From assembly GCA_003505795.1 (NCBI GenBank), contig DNXT01000037.1, positions 1 through 10,605 on the forward strand: a DNA stretch of 10,605 nucleotides. Reading direction: 5' to 3'. Numbering within the stretch: position 1 is the first letter of the stretch; every line of letters begins with the position of its first letter. Position numbers and translations under genes: made by a program. The notes below the pieces were generated by a model. That model ran no database searches. It saw only the letters and a program-made list of their open reading frames with translations, and was not told the DNA's origin. Positions 1 to 6,125 of this stretch are shown piece after piece. This DNA is from Lysobacteraceae bacterium (GTDB taxonomy: Bacteria; Pseudomonadota; Gammaproteobacteria; Xanthomonadales; Xanthomonadaceae).

Positions 1-36
1 CGTCGCCAGCGCCACCACCATCGCCTGCTGCTTCAT
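1..36 (-). CDS. 5' end of a gene with a signal-peptide-like start (truncated by the window edge)
   Basis: Only 12 codons are visible, reading MKQQAMVVALAT: a lysine followed by a run of small and hydrophobic residues, as in the start of an exported protein. A GGAG sequence lies about 7 bases upstream of the ATG. The gene follows the PotF-like gene on the same strand after 184 bases. In the Pseudomonas spu operon this place is held by a second polyamine-binding protein (SpuE), so a second binding protein is a reasonable guess, but another exported protein or a transporter subunit cannot be excluded. The start context GACCACGATGAAG is identical to that of the upstream potF-like gene. Confidence 0.5.
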   Translation of the reverse strand, partial: MKQQAMVVALAT

Positions 37-117
37 CGTGGTCTCCGATTGGCCGCCCATGGGCGGCGTTGACGGACCGCGCCAGCGCGCGTCCGGTGTT
101 GCCCTCCCCTCCCGGAC

Positions 118-139
118 GGCCACCGCCGTGGCGGTGGCC
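118..139. repeat. perfect inverted repeat, 10-bp arms
   Basis: GGCCACCGCC (118-127) and GGCGGTGGCC (130-139) are exact complements separated by GT. As RNA this makes a strong G+C hairpin with the central pairs opened into the loop. It lies between the potF-like gene and the next gene of the operon. No T tract follows on either strand, so it is not a typical intrinsic terminator; mRNA stabilisation or tuning of downstream expression is an inference. Confidence 0.6.
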
Positions 140-194
140 GCTGGTGCGCACCGGCGCCGCAGCGCCGTCATCGAAGCCTTGCGATCGCGGTACC

Positions 195-214
195 GCCGTC
201 GCCGCGGCGACGGC
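195..214. repeat. perfect 20-bp palindrome just after the potF-like stop codon
   Basis: Positions 195-204 and 205-214 are exact reverse complements centred on GCCGCGGC. The palindrome begins 6 bases past the TGA of the PotF-like gene. With no T-rich run after it, it looks more like an intercistronic stabilising hairpin than a complete terminator. Together with the inverted repeat at 118-139 it fills much of the gap before the next gene. Confidence 0.55.
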
Positions 215-220
215 CCGGAC

Positions 221-1348
221 TCAACGGCCGGTCTTGATCTCCGTCCACAGCCGGGTATAGAGCCTGTCCACTTCCGGCGGGTTGATCGCGTAGGTGAACA
301 TCTTGGCCTTCACCGCGTCCGGCGGATAGATGGTCGGATCGTTGCGAATGTCCTCCGCCACCAGCGGGGTCGCCTTCGGCACCGGATTGGCGTAGTGGAT
401 GAAGTTGGTGTTGGCCGCGGCCACCTCCGGCTGCAGCAGGTAGTTGATGAAGGCGTAGGCGTTCTGCGGGTGCTTGGCGTCCTTGGGGATGGCCAGCATG
501 TCGAACCACTGCGGCGCGCCTTCCTTGGGGATCGAGTAGGCGATCTCGACCTTGTTGCCCGCCTCCTCGGCGCGATCGCGCGCCTGGATGATGTCGCCCG
601 ACCAGCCCACCGCCAGGCAGGTGCTGCCGTTGGCCAGCGAGCTCACGTACTGGCTGGAGTGGAAGTTCTGCACGTAGGGGCGGATCTTCTTGATCAGGTC
701 GGCGGCCTGCTGGATCTGCGCCGGATCGGTGCTGTGCGGATCCAGCCCCAGGTAATTGAGCGCGATCGGGATCATGTCCGACGGCGTGTCGAGGATGGTG
801 ACGCCGCAGTCCTTGAGCCTGGACAGGTTCTCCGGCTTGAACACCAGGTCCCAGCTGCCGGCGATCTCGGTGCTGCCGCCGAACGCCGCCTTGAGCTTGT
901 CGACGTTGTAGCCGATGCCGGTGGTGCCGATCATGTACGGCACGCCGTACTTGTTGTCCGGGTCCTGCTGCGCGATGCGCTGCATCACGTCCGGGTCGAG
1001 ATTGGCCAGGTTCGGGATCTTGCTCTTGTCCAGCGGCAGGAACACCCCGGCCTGGATCTGCCGGCCGAAGAAGTTCAGCGTCGGCACCACCACGTCGTAG
1101 CCGCTGTCGCCGGCCAGCAGCTTGGTCTCGACCATCTCGTCGCTGTCGAAGACGTCGTAGGTGACCTTGATGCCGGAGGCCTTCTCGAATTCGGGGATGG
1201 TGTCCTCGGCGATGTAGTCGGAGTAGTTGTAGACGTTGAGCACCTTTTCCTCGCCGCCGGCAGCGGCCGCGGCAGGCGCGTCGGTCTTGCCGCCGCAGGC
1301 GGCCACCAGGACGGTGGCGAGGGTGAGCGTGAGGATTCGCAGCTTCAT
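221..1348 (-). CDS. potF: putrescine/polyamine ABC transporter substrate-binding lipoprotein (PotF/SpuD family)
   Basis: This 375-aa protein should capture putrescine or a related polyamine and deliver it to an ABC permease whose genes are not in the window. The N-terminus MKLRILTLTLATVLVAACGG is a lipoprotein signal with lipobox VAAC and acylated Cys18, followed by an Ala-rich linker (24-30). The mature part follows E. coli PotF closely: NYSDY (41-45), GIKVTYDVFDS (59-69), DPDNKYGVPY (129-138), TTGIGYNVDK (142-151), FHSSQY (229-234), GWSGD (248-252) and WFDM (281-284). Trp249, Asp252 and Asp283 match polyamine-contacting positions of PotF, while Tyr42 replaces the PotF aromatic Trp37. An in-frame upstream Met (about 30 codons earlier) was rejected because it buries the signal peptide; GGAGA lies 9 bases before the chosen ATG. 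spuD is an equally good name. Exact ligand is not settled by sequence. Confidence 0.93.
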   Translation of the reverse strand: MKLRILTLTLATVLVAACGGKTDAPAAAAAGGEEKVLNVYNYSDYIAEDTIPEFEKASGIKVTYDVFDSDEMVETKLLAGDSGYDVVVPTLNFFGRQIQAGVFLPLDKSKIPNLANLDPDVMQRIAQQDPDNKYGVPYMIGTTGIGYNVDKLKAAFGGSTEIAGSWDLVFKPENLSRLKDCGVTILDTPSDMIPIALNYLGLDPHSTDPAQIQQAADLIKKIRPYVQNFHSSQYVSSLANGSTCLAVGWSGDIIQARDRAEEAGNKVEIAYSIPKEGAPQWFDMLAIPKDAKHPQNAYAFINYLLQPEVAAANTNFIHYANPVPKATPLVAEDIRNDPTIYPPDAVKAKMFTYAINPPEVDRLYTRLWTEIKTGR

Positions 1349-1437
1349 CGTGGTCTTCTCCACAGGATCCCGATCGGAGGGGGCGGCGCGGGATGGCCGG
1401 ACGGTGCGCCCAGCGTACCCAGCAATGGGGCATGCCA

Positions 1438-2802
1438 TCAATTGCCCAGCGCCGTGGCGGTCTCGTCCAGCGCCTTCCAGGCCTTGCCGAACAGCTCGTC
1501 GACCTGCGCGCGGGTGATCACCAGCGGCGGCGCCAGCAGCATCGCGTCGTTGGTCGCGCGCAGGATCAGGCCGTTGCGCAGGGCGATGTCGCGGCACAGC
1601 GCGCCGACCTTGCCGCGCTCCCCGAAGTAGCGCCGCTCGCGCTTGTCCGGCACCAGTTCCAGCGCGCCCATCAGGCCGGCGATCCGGGCCTCGCCGACCA
1701 GGCGGTGCTCGCCCAGCGCGGCCCAACGCTCGGCCAGGTAGGGGGCGATCTCGGTGCGCGCGCGCTCGACGATGCTTTCCTCCTGCAGGAGGCGCAGGTT
1801 CTCCAGCGCCACCGCCGCGCATACCGGGTGCCCCGAATAGGTGCAGCCGTGCGCGAGCTCGCCGCCCTGCTGCTTGAGCACCCCGGCGACGCGGTCGTTG
1901 AACAGCGCCGCGCCCAGCGGGATATAGCCGGAGGTGATGCCCTTGGCGATGGTCATCACGTCCGGCTGGAAGCCGAAGTACTGCGAGCCGAACCATTCGC
2001 CGGTGCGGCCGAACCCGCAGATCACCTCGTCGGCCACCAGCAGCACGTCGTACCGGCGGCAGATCCGCTCGATCTCCGGCCAGTAGCTGCGCGGCGGGAT
2101 GTACACGCCGATCGCGCCCATCACCGGCTCGCCGATGAACGCGGCCACCCGCTCCGGACCCAGCTCGAGGATCTTGTCCTCCAGCCGCCGCGCCGCCAGC
2201 AGCCCGTATTCCTCCGGGTCCATGTCGGCGCCGTCGCCGAACCAGTACGGCGGATCGATGTGGTGGATGTCGGGAATCGGCAACCCGCCCTGGCGGTGCA
2301 TGCCCTTCATGCCGCCGAGGCTGGCGCCGGCCATGGTGGTGCCGTGGTAGCCGTCGTGGCGGCCGATGAAGATGTTCTTGCGCGGCTGGTCCTGTACCGC
2401 CCAGAAATGCCGGACCAGGCGCAGGATGGTGTCGTTGGCCTCCGAGCCGGAATTGGTGAAGAAGGCATGGTTGATGTCGCCGGGCGCCAGTTCGGCCAGC
2501 TTGGCGGCCAGGCGGATGGTCGGCTCGGTGGTGCACTGGAAGAAGCTGTTGTAGTACGCCAGCTCGGTCATCTGCGCGGCCGCGGCGGCGCCGAGCTCGG
2601 CACGGCCGTAGCCGATGTTCACGCACCACAGCCCGGCGAACGCATCCAGCAGCTGGTTGCCTTCCGCATCCCAGACGTACACGCCTTCGCCACGGGTGAG
2701 GATGCGCGTGCCCTTCTTGGCCAGGGCCGCGTTGTCGTTGAACGGATGCAGGTGATGGGCCGCATCGAGGTCCTGCAGGATTCGTGTCTGTATCTGATCC
2801 AT
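1438..2802 (-). CDS. spuC: class III PLP aminotransferase, putrescine/polyamine:pyruvate type (SpuC-like)
   Basis: The 454-aa protein is a full-length fold-type I, class III (omega) aminotransferase. In P. aeruginosa SpuC moves the amino group of putrescine to pyruvate, giving 4-aminobutyraldehyde and alanine, in the cytoplasm. Visible landmarks: FAGLWCVNIGYG (55-66) in the substrate pocket, NSGSEAN (117-123) for PLP phosphate, RHDGYHG (148-154), GEPVMGA (224-230), DEVICGFGRTG (258-268) with Asp258 for the pyridine nitrogen, and TIAKGITSGYIPLGA (284-298) with Lys287 as Schiff-base lysine. Nothing essential is missing. GGAG lies 7 bases before the ATG. It sits between spuB and a polyamine-binding protein gene, which supports polyamine over beta-alanine or other omega-amino substrates. 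The 89-base gap to potF holds only the potF ribosome site. Confidence 0.92.
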   Translation of the reverse strand: MDQIQTRILQDLDAAHHLHPFNDNAALAKKGTRILTRGEGVYVWDAEGNQLLDAFAGLWCVNIGYGRAELGAAAAAQMTELAYYNSFFQCTTEPTIRLAAKLAELAPGDINHAFFTNSGSEANDTILRLVRHFWAVQDQPRKNIFIGRHDGYHGTTMAGASLGGMKGMHRQGGLPIPDIHHIDPPYWFGDGADMDPEEYGLLAARRLEDKILELGPERVAAFIGEPVMGAIGVYIPPRSYWPEIERICRRYDVLLVADEVICGFGRTGEWFGSQYFGFQPDVMTIAKGITSGYIPLGAALFNDRVAGVLKQQGGELAHGCTYSGHPVCAAVALENLRLLQEESIVERARTEIAPYLAERWAALGEHRLVGEARIAGLMGALELVPDKRERRYFGERGKVGALCRDIALRNGLILRATNDAMLLAPPLVITRAQVDELFGKAWKALDETATALGN

Positions 2803-2837
2803 CCGACTGCTCCGCCAGTTCCCAGTGATCCGAAACG

Positions 2838-2970
2838 CTGTTGTTTTTGCTGTTGCTGTTGCTGTTGCTGTGATCTTGCTGCTGCTCCGCTTTTGACCTA
2901 CCGGGTTCCCTTCCGCAGCGGCGGAGGGGTATCCTGAAAATCAAGAACAGCAGCAACAGCAACAGCAAAT
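2838..2970. repeat. inverted-repeat intergenic element with TTGCTG/CAGCAA arms and a central hairpin
   Basis: The spuB-spuC gap (183 bases) is almost filled by this element. The left arm has four tandem TTGCTG units (2847-2870) and the right arm three CAGCAA units (2951-2968). Positions 2846-2864 and 2951-2969 form a perfect 19-bp inverted repeat with an 86-base spacer. Inside is a second hairpin, CCCTTCCGC (2908-2916) and GCGGAGGGG (2921-2929), with an AGCG loop and one T-G wobble, preceded by TTGACCTACCGGGTTCCC (2893-2910). It has no ORF and is more A/T-rich than its surroundings. From memory, similar CTG/TTG-tailed sequences recur between genes in Xanthomonas genomes, but that is unchecked. 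As RNA it would form a long stem between two operon genes. Confidence 0.7.
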
Positions 2971-2985
2971 GCTTGCGCCCGGGGC

Positions 2986-4371
2986 TCACACGTTCAACAG
3001 CAGGAACTCCCGCTCCCACGAACTGATCACCCGGAAGAACGTCTCGTATTCCTTGCGCTTGACCGAGATGTAGGCGCGCACGAAGCGCGGTCCCAGCAGC
3101 TCGTGCAGCGGCTCGCACGCCTCCAGCTCGTCCAGCGCCTCGCCGAGCGAGCGCGGCAGGTCGTAGCCCTCCTCCTTGCCGCTGCCGGTGATCGGCTCGG
3201 TCGGCTTCAGTTTCTCGCGCATGCCCAGCAGGCCGCAGGCCAGCGTCGCCGCCATCGCCAGGTACGGATTGGCGTCGGAGCCGGCGAAGCGGCTCTCCAC
3301 GCGCATGTTCTCCGGCGAGTCGATCGGCACGCGCAGGCCGCAGGTGCGGTTGTCGAAGCCCCACAGCACGTTGCTCGGCGAGACCTCGCCGAACATCAGC
3401 CGGCGGTAGGAGTTGACGTTGGGCGCGAAGAACGCCATCGCCATCGGCACGTATTTCTGCAGGCCGCCCAGGTAATGCGCGAAGGTCCGGCTGAACCCGC
3501 CCTCGCGCTTGCCGCTGAACACGTTCGCGCCGGTGGCGACCTTCACCAGGCTCTGGTGGATGTGCATCGCGCTGCCCGGCTCGGTCTCCATCGGCTTGGC
3601 CAGGAACGTAGCGTAGATGCCGTGCCGCATCGCCGCCTCGCGCATGGTGCGCTTGAACAGGAACACCTGGTCGGCGCGCGACATCGCGTCGCTGTGGGTG
3701 AAGTTGACCTCCAGCTGCGCGGCGCCGGACTCGTGGATCAGCGTGTCCACGTCCAGCTCCATCGCGTCGCAGTAGTCGTACATCAGGTCCAGGATCGGAT
3801 CGAACTCGTTGACCGCGTCGATCGAGTACGACTGGCGCGCGGTCTCGGCGCGGCCGGAACGGCCGGCCGGCGGCAGCAGCGGGAAGTCCGGGTCGGTGTT
3901 CTTCTGCACCAGGAAGAACTCCAGCTCAGGGGCGACCACCGGCTGCAGCCCGGCCGCGGCATACTCGTCCAGCACCCGGCGCAGCACGTTGCGCGGCGCC
4001 AGGTCGTGCGGGCGGCCGTCCTTGGTGTAGCAGTCGTGGATCACCTGCGCGGTCGGATCGGTGGCCCACGGCACCATCCGCACGGTGTCGGCGTCCGGGC
4101 GCAGGTGCATGTCCGAATCCGACGGCGAGGTCAGTTCGTAGTAGTCGTCCGGGTAGTCGCCGGTCACCGTGGTGGCGAAGATGCCCTCCGGCAGCCGCGT
4201 GCCGTAGTCGTGCGAGAACTTGTCGGCGGGGATGATCTTGCCGCGCGCGTTGCCGGTGATGTCCGGCACCAGGCATTCGACCTCGGTGATGTGGCGGTCC
4301 TTGAGCCAGCGCCTCAGCGAACTCTCCGGCTGCTCGGCAGGGGTCTTGCGGGAGCGTTTTCGGGCCGTCAT
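2986..4371 (-). CDS. spuB: glutamine synthetase family protein, gamma-glutamylputrescine/polyamine synthetase (PuuA/SpuB-like)
   Basis: This 461-aa cytoplasmic enzyme should join glutamate to putrescine or another polyamine using ATP, the first step of the gamma-glutamylation route. It has the glutamine synthetase beta-grasp domain (about 25-115) and the catalytic domain with PELEFF (148-153, metal-binding Glu149 and Glu151), HESGAAQLEVN (213-223), GSAMHIHQS (266-274), NSYRRL (320-325) and RVESRFAGSDANPYL (357-371). Length suits PuuA (about 470 aa). It lacks the C-terminal adenylylation-site region expected of housekeeping GlnA. The basic N-terminus (TARKRSRK) is an extension before the domain. 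A GAGG overlapping the spuA stop sits 4 bases before the ATG, so the two genes look translationally linked (6-base gap). Precise amine substrate is inferred from neighbours. puuA is the E. coli name. Confidence 0.92.
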   Translation of the reverse strand: MTARKRSRKTPAEQPESSLRRWLKDRHITEVECLVPDITGNARGKIIPADKFSHDYGTRLPEGIFATTVTGDYPDDYYELTSPSDSDMHLRPDADTVRMVPWATDPTAQVIHDCYTKDGRPHDLAPRNVLRRVLDEYAAAGLQPVVAPELEFFLVQKNTDPDFPLLPPAGRSGRAETARQSYSIDAVNEFDPILDLMYDYCDAMELDVDTLIHESGAAQLEVNFTHSDAMSRADQVFLFKRTMREAAMRHGIYATFLAKPMETEPGSAMHIHQSLVKVATGANVFSGKREGGFSRTFAHYLGGLQKYVPMAMAFFAPNVNSYRRLMFGEVSPSNVLWGFDNRTCGLRVPIDSPENMRVESRFAGSDANPYLAMAATLACGLLGMREKLKPTEPITGSGKEEGYDLPRSLGEALDELEACEPLHELLGPRFVRAYISVKRKEYETFFRVISSWEREFLLLNV

Positions 4372-4377
4372 GGAACC

Positions 4378-5133
4378 TCAGTGTCTGCGTTGTTCGGCGT
4401 GGCGACGACAGGCATCGCCGAACGCCTGGAAGATGCCCAGATAGAACGGGTTCTCGCCGACCTGCCACTCGGGGTGCCACTGCACCCCGAGCAGGAACGA
4501 GGACCCGGTGCCGCGGAACGCCTCGACCAGCCCGTCCGGCGACACCGCCTCCACCGCCAGGCCCTCGCCGAGCCGCGCCACGCCCTGCCCGTGCAGCGAA
4601 TTCACCCGCACCTGCGCCTGCCCGGCGATCCGCGCCAGCCAGCCGCCGGGCTGCAGCCGGATCTCATGCGCCGGCCCGTACTGCACTTCCAGCGCCGCCT
4701 CCACGTCCTCGCGGTGGTCGTCCAGGCCCGGCACCTCGTGGACCTTCTGGTGCAGGCTGCCGCCGAGGGCGACGTTGACCTCCTGGAAGCCGCGGCAGAT
4801 CGCCAGCACCGGCAAGCCCTGCGCCAGCGCCAGCGGGATCAGCGGCAAGGTGCTGGCATCGCGCGCCGGATCGTGGAGGTTGCCCTCCCAGCTGGACTCG
4901 TTGCCGTAGTGATGAGGCTCGATGTTGCTCAGCGAGCCGGTCAGCAGCAGGCCGTCGAGCCGCGACAGCCACGGCGCCACCGGCAACGGCGGCTGCAGGG
5001 ACGGCAGCAGCACCGGCGTCGCCCCGACCCCGTCGACCACCGCCCGCACGTACTTCTCGCCGACGGCGAGAAACGGATGTGCGCCGATCACCTTGCGATC
5101 GGTCGGCAGGCCGACCAGCGGAACCAGGGCCAT
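4378..5133 (-). CDS. spuA: gamma-glutamyl-gamma-aminobutyrate hydrolase, class I amidotransferase fold (PuuD/SpuA-like)
   Basis: The 251-aa protein (E. coli PuuD has 254) should hydrolyse gamma-glutamyl-GABA to glutamate and GABA, the last step of the gamma-glutamylputrescine route. It opens with VGLPTD and GAHPFLAVGEKYVRAV (17-32), typical of this C26 peptidase family, then LLLTGS (62-67), the nucleophile elbow AICRGFQEVN with Cys113 (111-120), LHQKVHE (127-133), VNSLHGQ (177-183) and QWHPEW with His220 and Glu222 (218-223), so the Cys-His-Glu triad is complete. The frame is open up to 5217, but the extra 28 residues resemble no family member; the Met at 5133 begins the conserved fold. The ribosome site there is weak (GAGTCC about 9 bases upstream). 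It is the first gene of the spu cluster and stops 6 bases before spuB. Confidence 0.88.
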   Translation of the reverse strand: MALVPLVGLPTDRKVIGAHPFLAVGEKYVRAVVDGVGATPVLLPSLQPPLPVAPWLSRLDGLLLTGSLSNIEPHHYGNESSWEGNLHDPARDASTLPLIPLALAQGLPVLAICRGFQEVNVALGGSLHQKVHEVPGLDDHREDVEAALEVQYGPAHEIRLQPGGWLARIAGQAQVRVNSLHGQGVARLGEGLAVEAVSPDGLVEAFRGTGSSFLLGVQWHPEWQVGENPFYLGIFQAFGDACRRHAEQRRH

Positions 5134-5162
5134 GCGAAGGACTCGATTGGCTTGCCGGCACG

Positions 5163-6125
5163 CTACCCCACGCGTTTTATTTTTACAACACTCGCCCGTC
5201 CCCGGCGTCGCAAGCACGGGCCTGGGCGCGCCGGCCGCCGCGAGGCGTTGAGTATTCTTGACACGCCGACCGCTCTGCTAAGCTCGGCACGAGCCCGCAG
5301 GCGTCCGCCATGTCCCCCGATCCCGCCGCTTCGCCATTGCCTCCGCAGGACCGCCAGACCCTGCAGCGGATCGACGGCTGCGAGTTCGTCGACCTGCTGC
5401 TGCCCGTCGACGATCCGGCGCAGCGCGTCGCGCTGCTGCACCACCACGTTGCGGGCCACGCCCAGGCCCATCATGCCGAGCGTGTCGGCGACGCTGCCCA
5501 GTTCGTTGACCTGTCCCTGCAGCTCGGCGACGTCGCCGCCGGTGCGCAGGTGCAGGTCGAGCGCGTCCTTGACCCGCAGCAGTTCCTCCTTGACCGCGGT
5601 GCCGACGGTATCGAGCAGCTCGCGGTTGCGCCCGCTGAGGCTGCCGCGCGCGTGCTCGAGCTCGGCCGGGGTGGCGTTGCCCGCGTCCGGATCGAACGCG
5701 AACAGCACGCTCTCGTTGAGGCCGGGCTCGCCACGGGTGGCGCGGATCTCGTTGAGCAGCGGCAGCAGCACGATCGGGATGTCGCGATGGCCGTTCTGCA
5801 GGCGCTCCAGGTAGTCGGGCAGCAGCACGGTGCCGCGCATCAGCATCGCGCAGGCCTCGTCGCGGTCGGCGACGGTGCCGGCCTGCACCGCGTTGGCCAG
5901 CAGCTCCAGCTCCTCGGCCACCATCGCCGGCGCATACAGCTCGACCATGCGCAGCGTGCCCTGCACCTGGTGCAGGTAGCCGGCGCAGAAGCGCATGCGG
6001 CTGGTGTCCGCGGGCTCCTCGGCAAAGAATTCGATCTCGTTGCGCGCCTGGCGCAAGGTCTCGTCGAGCTCGGGCTTCACCCAGCCCAACGCGGCATGGC
6101 TCATCGCATCGCGAAGCGCGCTCAT
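5163..6125 (-). CDS. chpA: ChpA/PilL N-terminal fragment: truncated type IV pilus chemosensory kinase
   Basis: The first ~246 of 320 codons read as the N-terminal region of ChpA, the hybrid kinase of the Pil-Chp system: GWVKPELDETLRQARNEI (14-31), RMRFCAGYLHQVQGTLRMVE (43-62), AEELELLANAV (70-80), LPDYLERLQNGHRDIP (102-117) and LLPLLNEIRATRGE (120-133). P. aeruginosa PilL/ChpA has the same blocks. A complete ChpA has roughly 2000 or more residues with several Hpt domains, a CheA-type kinase, a CheW-like domain and a receiver; none is present. After VDGQQQVDE (about 5387) the expected sequence stops and the frame runs through low-quality Arg/Gly/Ala-rich text to a TAG at 5163. AAGGGGG lies upstream of the ATG, which overlaps a small ORF. 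It cannot act as a kinase; it may be a pseudogene or, less likely, make a short fragment that still binds partners. Confidence 0.8.
   Translation of the reverse strand: MSALRDAMSHAALGWVKPELDETLRQARNEIEFFAEEPADTSRMRFCAGYLHQVQGTLRMVELYAPAMVAEELELLANAVQAGTVADRDEACAMLMRGTVLLPDYLERLQNGHRDIPIVLLPLLNEIRATRGEPGLNESVLFAFDPDAGNATPAELEHARGSLSGRNRELLDTVGTAVKEELLRVKDALDLHLRTGGDVAELQGQVNELGSVADTLGMMGLGVARNVVVQQRDALRRIVDGQQQVDELAAVDPLQGLAVLRRQWRSGGIGGHGGRLRARAELSRAVGVSRILNASRRPARPGPCLRRRGRASVVKIKRVG
5171..5190 (-). promoter_or_regulatory. A/T-rich patch upstream of spuA, possible promoter
   Basis: This is one of the few A/T-rich tracts in the window (minus strand TGTTGTAAAAATAAAACGCG) and lies about 40 bases before the spuA start. 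TAAAAA could serve as a -10, but no good -35 stands 16-18 bases upstream (the nearest TTGCGA is 22 away). A regulator-dependent polyamine-responsive promoter would fit the position; this is inference. It overlaps the stop codon end of the chpA fragment. Confidence 0.3.
5258..5284 (+). promoter_or_regulatory. possible sigma-70 promoter on the plus strand, pointing into chpA'
   Basis: A perfect -35 TTGACA (5258-5263) is followed after 15 bases by TAAGCT (5279-5284), preceded by TGC as in extended -10 elements. The -10 is poor (3 of 6) and the spacing short. An AGG (5299-5301) and an ATG (5310) follow at sensible distances, so the three signals agree with a gene start on the plus strand. Confidence 0.3.
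5310..5387 (+). pseudogene. possible 5' remnant of an unidentified plus-strand gene, broken at the chpA junction
   Basis: The ATG at 5310 begins MSPDPAASPLPPQDRQTLQR and continues with G/C-ending codons to about 5387, where the complementary strand becomes recognisable chpA. The frame stays open to 6224 only because it is then antisense to chpA. A TTGACA and an AGG stand upstream. I do not recognise the roughly 26 residues. It could be the head of a gene once divergent from spuA and cut by rearrangement, or simply spacer sequence that reads open by chance in this G+C-rich DNA. Confidence 0.25.

Noticed and set aside
195..214. Intrinsic terminator of the spu operon after potF
   Set aside because: The stem is strong but no T-rich run follows on the minus strand, and another co-directional gene begins shortly after.
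2841..2968. CRISPR array or coding microsatellite
   Set aside because: The TTGCTG units are direct hexamer repeats without unique spacers and the two arms are inverted to each other; no ORF uses them convincingly.
221..3364. A 1047-codon open frame on the minus strand
   Set aside because: Only its last 375 codons are the real PotF-like gene. The rest is out of frame with spuB and spuC and reads through the repeat element as Ser/Asn/Lys runs; it is a product of high G+C content.
5134..5217. Upstream extension of spuA to an ATG at 5217
   Set aside because: The added residues do not resemble the PuuD family, which begins at the VGLPTD strand; the extension also overlaps the chpA fragment stop.
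3103..5814. A 903-codon open frame on the plus strand
   Set aside because: It is antisense to spuB, spuA and the chpA fragment, is Arg/His/Val/Ala-rich without domains, and starts inside spuB. Typical G+C-driven shadow.
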